A DNA stretch of 64,000 nt from a virus. Shown in pieces: positions 8,929 to 17,587 of the stretch (position 1 is its first letter; the number at the start of each line of letters is the position of its first letter). The translations under genes were made by a program, and so were the position numbers. The notes under the pieces were generated by a model. The model saw only the letters and a program-made list of their open reading frames with translations, made no database searches and was not told the DNA's origin. The stretch is from positions 1 to 64,000 of IMG/VR virus record IMGVR_UViG_3300010157_001667. One strand, given 5' to 3'.

Positions 8929-10404
8929 TTATTTTTCGTCTAAGTAATCTTCATTTAGTCCTAAATCGCTATGAGGGAAAGCTATATAGCTATCGCCGTG
9001 CTCATCACCTATTCTAATGACAAATACTCCCGCATCGTCATCCCCGGATTCATTTTGTCCTATTTCCCAGCCCATTGAGTGTAATGTTTGTTGGGCTTGC
9101 CTCATTTGTTGCTCAGTACCATTCCACCACATTGCGGCTAACTTACGTAGTATTTCTTCATCAGGCTCTCTATCATCACTGCCGTTAGGGGCAAACTCTG
9201 TCAAATCAGTTATACGCATTGGCCCTCTACGTTTGAACTTATTGTTCTCTTGTTCATATGTAGTGGGGTAAGGAATACCTAAGCTCTCATCAACTTCACT
9301 GCCTGTAATAGCTTGCAACAAAGCACGTGCAACTACACGATCCTTTTCCTTTTCATCTTCAGGAAGTTGACTATAAGATTGCATAGCTAACTTAGCACGT
9401 TTTAATTTCTTCTCATCTGGTGTGGGAGTATCTAACTGTAGTTGGCCTTTATAGTCAGCTGCCGCTGTTACATTCCAACCTTTGTGAATAGCATCACTGA
9501 TAGCTTCAATATCGGTTACACCTGCATCAATTAGTCGCTTTGCGGCTTTTGCTGATTGCATATTTGCCATCCAACCAAAGTTTGCACCCGGTGTACTACG
9601 ACCATAATGGTAGGCGTCATCTAACGCTTTATCGCTGATATGTGCAAGTTGTTCTACTGATAGACTTGCACCCTCTTTTACTTCTCGCGGTTTAATATGA
9701 TTTATAACTGCTGGGGTTTTCTTCTCAGGAGGAATATATACATGTTGTTTAGGCTGTGTTACTGTTTTTTGGATAGGCACTGATTTTACTACTGGATCAA
9801 CTTTGATATTCTCTGCTAACTCATTACCCATACCCATGTCTAACATTTTAACAACATTGGCAGCAAGCTTAGGGTTCTTTTGAGTGACTGGATATAAACT
9901 CATAACCATTGCAGTCTTACGTTTATCATTCAATGTAGGCCAAGCATCACGTATCTCACTTGCACTTGTGATACCAGGACCAAACTCTACTGTAGGTAGA
10001 TATGTAATATATGCATGTTTGCTGAATGGTTGTAACCTTTTAGGTGGCCATGGTTGGAAGTAAGCCGGACTGCCATCTTTCTTCGTCCCACCTGGCTTAG
10101 GTTGTTCATTCTTATCTTTCTCACTACGAACAAAGATTAATACATCTTCGTTAGGATTGTAATGACTTGTGATTTCTTCTGCTTTGAAAGGACTTTTAAC
10201 TTGTACAAAGTGTTTGTCAGCAACACCTGCAAGTTTTGCTAGTTTCTCTTTGATACTAAAAGGAAATGGTCTTGTTTTTGTATCATTGGTGGCGGCTACG
10301 TATACATCAGCATCAGGAAAAGCCTTGATAGCACTTTGATACAGTGAAGCATGTCCTGCGTGAAACGGATGAAAGCCTCCCGGCATGACTACAATTTGTC
10401 TCAT
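8929..10404 (-). CDS. Cytidylyltransferase-fold virion protein
   Basis: The 491-residue product begins with a nucleotidyl-transfer (HxGH) domain: GGFHPFHAGH with H15 and H18, and ITSASEIRD at 145-153 in place of the usual ISSTxIR motif. This is the fold of cytidylyltransferases and NMN/pantetheine adenylyltransferases. Residues about 200-490 are a separate, charged region with no recognised fold, including LTEFAPNGSDDREPDE and a C-terminal domain that looks like parts of other T4-like internal proteins. The fusion suggests a structural or injected enzyme rather than a metabolic one. It follows the 10406-10771 gene by 1 bp. Substrate unknown. Confidence 0.72.
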   Translation of the reverse strand: MRQIVVMPGGFHPFHAGHASLYQSAIKAFPDADVYVAATNDTKTRPFPFSIKEKLAKLAGVADKHFVQVKSPFKAEEITSHYNPNEDVLIFVRSEKDKNEQPKPGGTKKDGSPAYFQPWPPKRLQPFSKHAYITYLPTVEFGPGITSASEIRDAWPTLNDKRKTAMVMSLYPVTQKNPKLAANVVKMLDMGMGNELAENIKVDPVVKSVPIQKTVTQPKQHVYIPPEKKTPAVINHIKPREVKEGASLSVEQLAHISDKALDDAYHYGRSTPGANFGWMANMQSAKAAKRLIDAGVTDIEAISDAIHKGWNVTAAADYKGQLQLDTPTPDEKKLKRAKLAMQSYSQLPEDEKEKDRVVARALLQAITGSEVDESLGIPYPTTYEQENNKFKRRGPMRITDLTEFAPNGSDDREPDEEILRKLAAMWWNGTEQQMRQAQQTLHSMGWEIGQNESGDDDAGVFVIRIGDEHGDSYIAFPHSDLGLNEDYLDEK

Positions 10405-10405
10405 A

Positions 10406-10771
10406 TCAATAACTTAACTTTACGAAATTAACTACACCTTGTGAAAAATCTTCAACTTTGGCTCTCATATAAACATAGCTACCTTCAATGTTAGTATACG
10501 TTGAAGCATTGGAATTTGCATTGCCATCAGCTACTAATTCATATACTTTGAACCAATCATTTTCAGTCGGAGTTGTAGCTAATGTAGCTTGTATAATGAT
10601 ATTACCATTAACTTCTGTTAGGTTAATGTTAACAGTTTGCAATGCTCTAGGTGTTATGATATATGATGCGGCTGGTTGTTCATCACCTACTACTGTATAA
10701 GCATTACCGTTATCTACGGTTGCACTCCATGCAGTTTGTGGCAATAAAATGAGTGTAGTTGTTTGGCTCAT
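10406..10771 (-). CDS. Small beta-rich virion protein candidate
   Basis: This 121-residue protein is rich in Thr, Asn and Val, with alternating hydrophobic residues typical of beta-sandwich tail or baseplate proteins. No domain is recognised. Its start overlaps the stop of the 54-residue gene upstream as TAATG, which indicates translational coupling. The following gene starts 1 bp after its stop. Virion role is inferred from composition and context. Confidence 0.55.
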   Translation of the reverse strand: MSQTTTLILLPQTAWSATVDNGNAYTVVGDEQPAASYIITPRALQTVNINLTEVNGNIIIQATLATTPTENDWFKVYELVADGNANSNASTYTNIEGSYVYMRAKVEDFSQGVVNFVKLSY

Positions 10772-10935
10772 TATGCTTTTACAACCTCAACAACAACACT
10801 GTCGCCAATTAATTCTTGGGCAACTTGTTCTAAAGCCGTTTCTATTTCAGGACTAGTGATACTAGTACCTGAATCATTGTCTTTTACTATTTTACTAAAA
10901 GTGATTACGATTGATTCTGTTACAATCTTTGCCAT
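10771..10935 (-). CDS. 54-residue conserved-type small protein
   Basis: The small frame begins MAKIVTESIVITFSK and ends VVVEVVKA, with an even mix of charged and hydrophobic residues. It has a late promoter box, a TGGAG SD and a start codon that can pair into a hairpin with the box (see repeat entry at 10938-10965). Its stop overlaps the next start (TAATG). These signals make it a real gene although it is short. I recall similar small proteins in cyanophage-like T4 genomes, but the function is unknown. Confidence 0.7.
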   Translation of the reverse strand: MAKIVTESIVITFSKIVKDNDSGTSITSPEIETALEQVAQELIGDSVVVEVVKA

Positions 10936-10937
10936 GG

Positions 10938-10965
10938 TAAATACTCCATTTTATTAGAGTATTTA
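10938..10965 (-). repeat. Inverted repeat, late-box arm and SD arm
   Basis: A 9-bp perfect stem TAAATACTC/GAGTATTTA. One arm is the late box, the other overlaps the SD just before the ATG at 10935. Confidence 0.7.
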
Positions 10966-10967
10966 TC
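10960..10967 (-). promoter_or_regulatory. Late promoter box GATAAATA, hairpin type
   Basis: Lies 24 nt before the ATG at 10935. The box itself is one arm of a hairpin that covers the SD. Confidence 0.75.
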
Positions 10968-10970
10968 ATT

Positions 10971-11702
10971 TTAAACAGCTTCTGGTCGTTTTTCTAATTT
11001 ATAGCGTTTTCCAAGCATATCCCCGTAAATCAATGCTAGATAGCTTAACGTGCTTTCATCATCGTAATCAATAAAATGACTAGCATTACTAAAACGATAT
11101 CTCCAACTATGCTGATTTGTGTGAACCGAGCCTTTAGCCCAATGTTTTAGTGCAGGACTAGGGTATAGTGACTTGTTTTTCTTAAACATATCGTTCAGGT
11201 CTATTGCAAATGTCCCCTCAACTCTCCTAGATTTTAGATAAACTCTAAATTTATGATTAGGATTACGCACAAAATGCTTAATCCCAATAAAGTTAGATAT
11301 ATGTGATTGAGTTACATCTATTTCAATGCCTGGCATATAATTTACAATATCTTTTAACTCTTGTAAATCATTACTGAATACCCCTACAGTATTATGTTCA
11401 ATTCTAATTGTAGAATTTTTCTTCTTTTTTAAGTCATTACGCCACTTAAGAAATGATGCTAATATTGCCAAATTCTCACGCACTTCATCCCGTTCATATG
11501 AGATAGTATTATGACTGTAGCCTACTGCAGGTGCTTCTAATCTATCAACTAATTCCTGAATGTCATGTTTAATGTACCATGTATAACGAACACCTACTAG
11601 ATTAAATCTAGCTCGGTATTCGTATTTGTTATAGTAATGCTGGTCCCGATATTCATAAAAATCAACACCCGGTACGTCTTCAACTGATTTCAATAATCCC
11701 AT
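10971..11702 (-). CDS. Conserved-type hypothetical protein downstream of clpA-like gene
   Basis: The 243-residue product is rich in Tyr, Arg and Lys and shows no membrane segment or recognised motif. Two similar stretches (residues 30-50 and 160-175) may be beta hairpins. It starts inside the 3' end of the ClpA-like gene (23-bp overlap) with an AGGCGAAG SD inside that gene, so the two are translated from one mRNA. It could be an adaptor or an unrelated protein; the sequence does not decide. Confidence 0.6.
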   Translation of the reverse strand: MGLLKSVEDVPGVDFYEYRDQHYYNKYEYRARFNLVGVRYTWYIKHDIQELVDRLEAPAVGYSHNTISYERDEVRENLAILASFLKWRNDLKKKKNSTIRIEHNTVGVFSNDLQELKDIVNYMPGIEIDVTQSHISNFIGIKHFVRNPNHKFRVYLKSRRVEGTFAIDLNDMFKKNKSLYPSPALKHWAKGSVHTNQHSWRYRFSNASHFIDYDDESTLSYLALIYGDMLGKRYKLEKRPEAV

Positions 11703-13953
11703 CTTCGCCTACTCTTGCTGTTGATTTTTGTACAACGTTGTACTCAATACTATCTTCATTCATAACCGCTGTGATAACACTATTCTTAATGCGTTCAAAA
11801 AGAATCTTCTTACTCAATGGTACACGAATCAATTCATCGATCTTACGTGCTAGTGGTCTTGCACCCATCTTCTTATCATAACCCTGTTCAGCTAGATATT
11901 CAATAACAGGTTCTGATAAGTTTAATGTAATATCGTGCTTGTCCAATAGTGATTCTTTAAGCTGTTCAGTAAACTTAATAACAATTTTCTTAATTGAAAG
12001 CATGTCAAGTTTGTTAAACTTACATACTAAATCTAAACGATTTCTAAACTCGGGTTTAAAGAATTCTTTCAATGCTTTGTCATCTTCGCCAGTCTTTTCT
12101 TGACTACCGAAGCCAATGTTGTTTCGTTCACTGTCACTACTACCTAAATTACTTGTTAAGATAATAACACAGTTCTTACAGTTAACTTCTTTACCATTAG
12201 ACCCAGTGACACGACCTTCATCTAACATCTGTAAAAAGATGTTAAAAATATCAGGGTGTGCTTTCTCTACTTCATCAAACAACAAGATACTGTGTGGGTT
12301 CTTGCTCAAGTCATTAACTAATCGTCCGCCACCGACTTGACTATCACCAAAGCCAACATAACCAGGGGGAGGACCAATCAAACTTGATACAGAATGTTTC
12401 TCACCGTATTCACTCATATCATATTTGAGTAATGTCATGTCGAGGTTTTTACTTAATAACTTAGCCAATTCTGTTTTACCTGTACCTGTTGGGCCTAAGA
12501 ATAAGAAACTTGCTGTAGGCTTAGTTTCACTACCGATGCCTGCAAAACTAACATAGATACGTTCTAATACTTTGTCAATTGTTTCATCCTGACCATACAG
12601 TTTACCCTTGACGTTAACTTCAAGTGTTTGAATAAGATTCATATTATCACCACTAAGTTTGTCAGCAGGTACACCTGTAAAGCGTTCAACCTGTTGAAAA
12701 ATCATATCTTTGGTGATTTGAATTCCCTTATTGCCATCAACACGTTGACGGGCACAAGCCGCATCAAGTAAATCAATACTTTTGTCAGGGTTTTTACGGT
12801 CATGAATATATCGTAAAGCTGATTCAACTGAGGCAATAACTGCTTCACTTGTAATTTCAACGTCATGGAAGTCATTTAATCGTGTGCTTAATCCAGTAAG
12901 AATACTAATTGTACTTTCTTTACTTGGCTCATCAATAGAGACACGATAGAATCTACGCATTAATGCACGATCCTTCTCAAACGATTCGTAATATTCTTCC
13001 CAAGTAGTACTGGCGATAACTTTCAATGTACCTTTAGTGATAGCTGGTTTAATTAAGTTAGCAAAGTCAACCGCACCACCATTTGCATTACCACTACCAC
13101 TCATTGTATGAGCCTCATCAATGAATAATATTGCTTTCTTTTTTGTGTTAAGTGCTTCTAATACACCTTTAACTTTTTCTTCAAAGTCACCGCGATATTT
13201 ACTTCCAGCAAGTAGTGAACCTACTTCAAGACTATATACTTCATGTCCAACAATAAATTCAGGACAATCACCTAGTGCAATTGAATTAGCAAGACCTTCA
13301 GCGATAGCAGTTTTACCTACACCCGGATCACCTACCATCAATACATTTGCTTTAAATCGTTTAGCAAGAACATTAATGATTTCATCTAATTCTTTTGTTC
13401 TTCCAATTAGAGGTTCTAATTTATTTTGACGGGCAAGTTCACTTAGATTAGTAGTATATTCTTCTAAGATTTCATCTGCTTGACCTTCACTTAATTTACT
13501 GGTAAATTCAGCACCCTTGTATGTTTTTTGCCAGTGATTTACAAACTCTTGTTTATTGACACCATATTTCAATAAGAAATAATGTGCATGACTATTACCT
13601 TCACTTGCCATACTTAAGTACAAGTCAATTGTAGTAACTTGTCTACGACCGGTAAATAACACTTGTGTTACACTACGATTCATAACACGTTCTAAACTGT
13701 TTGTTTTACGTGGTTGAACTTGGTCAACTGTAACGTTACTTAGTTCAATTGCATGTAGTCCATCAAGATAGCTAGTTACTTCCTGAACCATTAAATTAAC
13801 ATCAGCTCCAAAACTATCCAGACATTTATTAAATGGTGTATGGGTAATTAATGCTAACAATAAATGCTCAACTGTGCAATATTGATGTTTTCTTTCTTTT
13901 GCAAAAGAAATAGCCTGTTCAATAATGTTTTCGATTTCGGGTGAATTGGTCAA
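11680..13953 (-). CDS. clpA: ClpA-like double-AAA+ protein unfoldase
   Basis: At 757 residues it has the size and order of ClpA: a Clp_N domain (1-140), first AAA+ with GDPGVGKT (208-215) and LFIDEAH (D279, E280), second AAA+ with GPTGTGKT (487-494) and LFDEVEKAHP (D560, E561), and a C-terminal lid. There is no ClpB-type middle coiled coil. Residues 613-615 read IGF inside NNIGFGSQEK, the position of the ClpP-docking loop of ClpA/ClpX, so it may dock on host ClpP. No phage clpP is seen here. The start is TTG at 13951-13953 with SD AAAGGAAAA. dnaJ is 23 bp upstream. The target proteins are unknown. Confidence 0.88.
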   Translation of the reverse strand: MTNSPEIENIIEQAISFAKERKHQYCTVEHLLLALITHTPFNKCLDSFGADVNLMVQEVTSYLDGLHAIELSNVTVDQVQPRKTNSLERVMNRSVTQVLFTGRRQVTTIDLYLSMASEGNSHAHYFLLKYGVNKQEFVNHWQKTYKGAEFTSKLSEGQADEILEEYTTNLSELARQNKLEPLIGRTKELDEIINVLAKRFKANVLMVGDPGVGKTAIAEGLANSIALGDCPEFIVGHEVYSLEVGSLLAGSKYRGDFEEKVKGVLEALNTKKKAILFIDEAHTMSGSGNANGGAVDFANLIKPAITKGTLKVIASTTWEEYYESFEKDRALMRRFYRVSIDEPSKESTISILTGLSTRLNDFHDVEITSEAVIASVESALRYIHDRKNPDKSIDLLDAACARQRVDGNKGIQITKDMIFQQVERFTGVPADKLSGDNMNLIQTLEVNVKGKLYGQDETIDKVLERIYVSFAGIGSETKPTASFLFLGPTGTGKTELAKLLSKNLDMTLLKYDMSEYGEKHSVSSLIGPPPGYVGFGDSQVGGGRLVNDLSKNPHSILLFDEVEKAHPDIFNIFLQMLDEGRVTGSNGKEVNCKNCVIILTSNLGSSDSERNNIGFGSQEKTGEDDKALKEFFKPEFRNRLDLVCKFNKLDMLSIKKIVIKFTEQLKESLLDKHDITLNLSEPVIEYLAEQGYDKKMGARPLARKIDELIRVPLSKKILFERIKNSVITAVMNEDSIEYNVVQKSTARVGEDGIIEIS

Positions 13954-13973
13954 AGTTTTGTTTTCCTTTTGTT

Positions 13974-13981
13974 TATTTACT
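13974..13981 (-). promoter_or_regulatory. Late promoter-like box AGTAAATA
   Basis: Overlaps the 3' end of dnaJ and precedes the TTG start of the ClpA-like gene by 20 nt, with AAAGGAAAA between. Weak match. Confidence 0.35.
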
Positions 13982-14786
13982 TAGATTTAGCACGTATAAT
14001 GCTATCAGTTATTTCTTTATCAATTATATCAGGTAAAATAGGTTTTATCAATATGATTTGGTCTCCGTAAATTGATGTAGATTGAATTGGCATACCTTCT
14101 TTGGCTATTTTTAAATGCATATGAGGCTGTGTTCTGGGTGGTACTGTAACCATTAATTTTTTACCAGAAAAAGTAGTGAATTCAATATCTGTTCCTACAA
14201 TCAAATCTAATACCGATACAGGTTGTGTGCAGTATAAATCATTTCCTCTTCTTTCAAATTTTAAATGATTTTGAATAATAAATTCAACAATTAATATAGC
14301 CTGAGGAATAACATTCTCATAGCGTACCTGTGACCCGTGATTAACACCTTTGGGAATTTCAATAGTAATTGCATGGTTACCATGAGGTGTTTGTAATTGT
14401 AAATTTTGACTATCACCATGGTATGCTTGTTCTAATGTAATATTAACCTGTGTCCTAAATGCATGTGGAGTGTTTGGACGTCTAGCATTATGTTGTTGAA
14501 ACATTTGGCCAAACAAATCGTTTATATCATTATTGAAGTTAAAATTAAATCCACCTCCGCCCCCACCCGGAAATCCGAATGGATTACCTTGCGGCATTGG
14601 GTTATCATATTGTTTTCGTTGATTTGGGTCACTAAGAATGCGATATGCTTCTTCTATCTTTTGAAATGTAGCAGTATCACCACCTTTATCAGGGTGATGT
14701 TTACCTGCTAGTTTTCTATATGCTTTTTTTATATCGTCTGGTGTAGATTTTTTACCTACACCTAGAATTGAGTAATAGTCTGTCAT
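13977..14786 (-). CDS. dnaJ: Phage DnaJ (J-domain co-chaperone, CbpA-like)
   Basis: Residues 1-70 form a J domain with the HPD motif at 31-33 (KHHPDKGG), needed to stimulate DnaK ATPase. A Gly/Phe region follows (GGGGGGFNF), then a C-terminal substrate-binding region with no CxxCxGxG zinc finger, so it is a type II (CbpA/DnaJB) protein of 269 residues. It presumably recruits host DnaK, as no dnaK is in the window. Just upstream is a strong sigma70-like promoter with a palindromic spacer, suggesting early expression, plus a possible late box. It is followed directly by the ClpA-like gene, an arrangement suited to a disaggregation or degradation pair. Confidence 0.92.
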   Translation of the reverse strand: MTDYYSILGVGKKSTPDDIKKAYRKLAGKHHPDKGGDTATFQKIEEAYRILSDPNQRKQYDNPMPQGNPFGFPGGGGGGFNFNFNNDINDLFGQMFQQHNARRPNTPHAFRTQVNITLEQAYHGDSQNLQLQTPHGNHAITIEIPKGVNHGSQVRYENVIPQAILIVEFIIQNHLKFERRGNDLYCTQPVSVLDLIVGTDIEFTTFSGKKLMVTVPPRTQPHMHLKIAKEGMPIQSTSIYGDQIILIKPILPDIIDKEITDSIIRAKSK

Positions 14787-14793
14787 AATATCA

Positions 14794-14822
14794 AGTATAA
14801 CACAGTTAGTGTGTTAAGTCAA
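14794..14822 (-). promoter_or_regulatory. Sigma70-like promoter of dnaJ
   Basis: TTGACT (14817-14822), 17-bp spacer, TATACT (14794-14799). The spacer region carries an inverted repeat AACACA-GTTAG-TGTGTT (14799-14815), a possible operator. An AATAAATA box lies just upstream at 14823-14830. Confidence 0.8.
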
Positions 14823-14830
14823 TATTTATT
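14823..14830 (-). promoter_or_regulatory. Possible late box AATAAATA upstream of dnaJ
   Basis: Directly abuts the -35 of the early promoter, so dnaJ may have composite early and late control. Its distance to the ATG is 36 nt. Confidence 0.4.
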
Positions 14831-15434
14831 ATGATTTGCCTTCAATTTTTTCTTTTGTTCGCCCATATGCGGCTATACCAAGAACAGCACCCATAGCTAT
14901 GTGATAAAGACCAGCACCTTGCAATGTTAATGGTTGCCATTGCATAGTGACACTACCCTTACTCATTGCTTGTAATAAACTCCATAGTATGGGGAATACA
15001 ACAAAGTCCATTGTACAAGTTAACATATAGATCCAACCCATAACTGGACGCCATTTTTTGTTGATCCAATCTGTATTATCATTAGCTACTAATACATCTG
15101 CACCACTGGCGGCATTTGTTGGAGCGGCTCCTGTGAGTACTGGTTGATTGCTGTTTGATTGATTAATGTTTTGTGTGCTTCCGAATCCTGAACTTGACTG
15201 TTGATTGAAGCCTGGACTTGAAAACGATCCTGATGAACCAAACGAACCACCACCGAAGCCTCCTGTCGAAGGTGAGCCAAATGCTGAACTCCCGCCAAAT
15301 GATGTGTTTGAACCATAACTACTACCTTGAGGAAATTGTTGAATTGACGGATCAGATGCTAGCATCTCATGGTGCTCATCATCTAACGCCATTGGTTGTT
15401 CAAAATTAGTTTTCTTAGGTAATATAGTTTCCAT
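14829..15434 (-). CDS. Putative holin with Gly/Ser-rich N-terminus
   Basis: Residues 1-110 are low complexity (repeats of GSF, FGS, SFG). The C-terminal 80 residues contain WRPVMGWIYML, two hydrophobic segments (about 133-153 and 168-188) and a final RTKEKIEGK tail, the layout of the three-TM GTA-type holin family. A holin lets endolysin reach the cell wall, and a GH19 endolysin candidate is encoded at 25114-25734. The start overlaps the stop of the preceding gene as TAATG. The long disordered N-terminus is unusual for holins and could alternatively mean a membrane-linked virion protein. Confidence 0.65.
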   Translation of the reverse strand: METILPKKTNFEQPMALDDEHHEMLASDPSIQQFPQGSSYGSNTSFGGSSAFGSPSTGGFGGGSFGSSGSFSSPGFNQQSSSGFGSTQNINQSNSNQPVLTGAAPTNAASGADVLVANDNTDWINKKWRPVMGWIYMLTCTMDFVVFPILWSLLQAMSKGSVTMQWQPLTLQGAGLYHIAMGAVLGIAAYGRTKEKIEGKS

Positions 15435-15985
15435 TACAATCCTGCCATTGATTTGAATGCTCTTAAATCAGCATCTTGTTTACCGGAATGTATTGGTTTA
15501 ACATCTAGTCCTGCTCTATGGCGCATCTCATTTAAATCTTCTTCACGTTCTTCTTCAACACGATAATTATGCGGTGATAAAACTAGTACTTGTTTTAGTA
15601 CTTCTTCACTTGGTTCGTATTCTTCGTCATCTACCATGATAGTCCAATCAGTTAATTTCATGTCAGTTAGTGTTTTTAAATCTTCTAACAATTCAATGAT
15701 ACGTGCCGGAACACTACTTCTACGATTCATTTCAACAAATACAAGATATCTACCGGGTGACACTTCACCTTCACTAACTTGTGCATCTAATACAAAATCA
15801 TATCCACGTTCAAACCAATCACACAAATCATCGCCGGCTTGTTTGTTTTTAATAGTAAATGCCAATGTAACAATCTCACTATCTTTACCCATATGTGCGG
15901 CATATTCATCTATCGTAACTTCAGGTAACATTTGACCTTCTAAGTCGTGATAGTCTAACCCTTCATTGATTATAACTTTACTCAT
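15434..15985 (-). CDS. Conserved-type T4-superfamily protein
   Basis: This acidic 183-residue protein contains ERGYDFVLDAQVSEGEVSPG, a stretch I recall from conserved hypothetical proteins of cyanophage-like T4 phages. The open frame begins 10 codons earlier, but the ATG at 15983-15985 (MSKVIINEG) fits the overlap with the upstream gene stop (TAATATG). I-N-E at residues 6-8 matches the prohead-protease motif, though a cytoplasmic role is equally possible. The stop overlaps the next start. Confidence 0.65.
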   Translation of the reverse strand: MSKVIINEGLDYHDLEGQMLPEVTIDEYAAHMGKDSEIVTLAFTIKNKQAGDDLCDWFERGYDFVLDAQVSEGEVSPGRYLVFVEMNRRSSVPARIIELLEDLKTLTDMKLTDWTIMVDDEEYEPSEEVLKQVLVLSPHNYRVEEEREEDLNEMRHRAGLDVKPIHSGKQDADLRAFKSMAGL

Positions 15986-15986
15986 A

Positions 15987-16613
15987 TTATATTGTTCCCA
16001 TTGGAGGAGGTGCATTGGCGTCCATTGGCATATTGCCTGTCATACCGGGCATCTGTTGTTGGTCTTGTCCACCATCTTCACTACCATCACTATCTTCTTC
16101 GTCTAAATCGTCCTCATATGAATTATCTAACTCATTCAAATCAATATTTTGACCAGCTAAATCAATACTACCTTCACGGATATCATCCATGATTTCTTTA
16201 GGCATTTCTATGTAGACTAGCCATACTTGTTTTTTCTGCATTTTTGGATAACGTGTCCCGGGCACATAATCATCAGGATTTTCTACTTCAACCGGAACTT
16301 CAATCTTAGTTTTTTTCCATTGTATTTTGCAACCTAATTTAACTAAACGTTTAGCCCCACTTGGGTCAGGCATTAGTTTATATGGCCACATGAACATACA
16401 TCCCACTGAGTAGCGTTTAACTACCGGGCCTTGAACTAACTCACCTAGCTGCCAGTTTCTGAAGGCATATATATCAGCTTCATCTAAAACACGTTCAAAA
16501 TCTAATAATACGGACATAGAACCATTGCTGGTATATATCCCTTTTATGGTGCTAATAATGCTGACATAATCAACATCATCAAAAAAATCGTCGGCGACAG
16601 GTAAAGTACTCAT
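15987..16613 (-). CDS. Conserved-type T4-superfamily protein with acidic tail
   Basis: The 208-residue protein has an ordered first two thirds (VLLDFERVLDEADIYAF, MWPYKLMPDPSGAKRL), then an Asp/Glu-rich tail and a Met/Pro-rich end. The conserved part resembles a family of unknown function in cyanophage-like T4 genomes. The ATG lies 5 nt after a GATAAATA late box with no SD, so it is one of the predicted leaderless genes. It heads an operon with the next two genes. Confidence 0.65.
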   Translation of the reverse strand: MSTLPVADDFFDDVDYVSIISTIKGIYTSNGSMSVLLDFERVLDEADIYAFRNWQLGELVQGPVVKRYSVGCMFMWPYKLMPDPSGAKRLVKLGCKIQWKKTKIEVPVEVENPDDYVPGTRYPKMQKKQVWLVYIEMPKEIMDDIREGSIDLAGQNIDLNELDNSYEDDLDEEDSDGSEDGGQDQQQMPGMTGNMPMDANAPPPMGTI

Positions 16614-16618
16614 ATATG

Positions 16619-16626
16619 TATTTATC
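16619..16626 (-). promoter_or_regulatory. Late promoter box GATAAATA, leaderless type
   Basis: The box ends 5 nt before the ATG at 16613; no SD. A second GATAAATA on this strand lies at 16674-16681. Confidence 0.72.
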
Positions 16627-16682
16627 TTATTACAATATTATAGATAGATTTCAAAAGTTTGGGAATAGCCTAATATTTATCA

Positions 16683-16712
16683 TTGGAACTTGTGTTAAAA
16701 GTATGCTACTAT
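16683..16712 (+). promoter_or_regulatory. Possible promoter of phoH
   Basis: TTGGAA (16683-16688), 18-bp spacer, TACTAT (16707-16712) on the plus strand, about 70 nt before the chosen start. Weak match; a TTGACC further down is an alternative -35. Confidence 0.35.
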
Positions 16713-16781
16713 GTACGTAAACATTGACCTTAAATAATATTGAGTGTTATGAGAACTCACGCTCTACAAAGGAGAATCAAC

Positions 16782-17564
16782 TTGAGCAAAAGAAAAACTA
16801 GCGCATTAAAGACTACAGACACACGTTTTTTACACAACAAAAAAGAAGGTAAAACATTTTATATAAATGAATCAAAGACGATAGATTTCACACAGGCAAC
16901 TCAGAAACCAAGAGTACGTAAACCCGTAGAACTCATCCCAAAATCCATAAATCAAGAAAAATACATATTAGCATTACTTGATGATAAGACAGATATAGTC
17001 GTGGTTTCGGGACCTGCAGGGACAGGGAAAACGTATCTTGCCATGCAAGCCGCTATCAAAGCAATGCGAAACGGTGACTGTGACAGGATTATCTTAACTA
17101 GACCTGCTGTAGGTGTTGATGATGAAAAACATGGTTTCTTACCGGGCGATATCAATCAAAAGATGGAACCTTGGACTAGACCATTATTAGATGTGTTACG
17201 TGAGTATTATTCAACTAAAGAAATTGCCGATATGCTAGAAGAACAAATAGTGGAGATAGCTCCGTTAGCGTTCTGTAGAGGTCGCAACTTTAAAAACAGT
17301 TGGGTTGTACTTGATGAGGCTCAAAACGCAACCCCAAGCCAGTTAAAAATGATTATGACACGTATCGGGATCGGTAGTAAGATTGTCATCACTGGTGATG
17401 TAGAACAAACAGATAGACGCACGCCTGAGAATGGGCTCCTAGACCTTTTAACAAAGCTAGATGGTGGAAAGGGGGTGATTCCAGGCTTAGCGTCTTGCAA
17501 GTTCGATATGCGTGACATACAACGTCACAAAATTATCGAACACATCCTAAAGATGTACGCATAA
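16782..17564 (+). CDS. phoH: PhoH-like ATPase
   Basis: A PhoH-family P-loop protein of about 260 residues. Walker A is GPAGTGKT (77-84), followed by ILTRPAVGVD, the Walker B region WVVLDEAQNA (D178, E179) and VITGDVEQTD, all diagnostic of PhoH. PhoH is frequent in marine T4-like phages and probably has a nucleic-acid-related ATPase or helicase role. I chose the TTG at 16782-16784 because AAAGGAG lies 7 nt before it; upstream in-frame TTG (16740) and ATG codons lack an SD. It is one of few plus-strand genes and converges with the gp44 operon at a shared terminator. Confidence 0.9.
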   Translation: MSKRKTSALKTTDTRFLHNKKEGKTFYINESKTIDFTQATQKPRVRKPVELIPKSINQEKYILALLDDKTDIVVVSGPAGTGKTYLAMQAAIKAMRNGDCDRIILTRPAVGVDDEKHGFLPGDINQKMEPWTRPLLDVLREYYSTKEIADMLEEQIVEIAPLAFCRGRNFKNSWVVLDEAQNATPSQLKMIMTRIGIGSKIVITGDVEQTDRRTPENGLLDLLTKLDGGKGVIPGLASCKFDMRDIQRHKIIEHILKMYA

Positions 17565-17587
17565 AAATGGGGCTTAGGCCCCATTTT
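17564..17587. terminator. Bidirectional terminator between phoH and the gp44 operon
   Basis: A perfect 10-bp stem AAAATGGGGC/GCCCCATTTT with a TTAG loop between two converging genes. It has A/T runs on both sides, so it can act for both strands. Confidence 0.85.

Noticed and set aside
16740-16781. Upstream start codons of the phoH frame
   Set aside because: The TTG at 16740 and ATG at 16749 have no SD; AAAGGAG is placed correctly only for the TTG at 16782.
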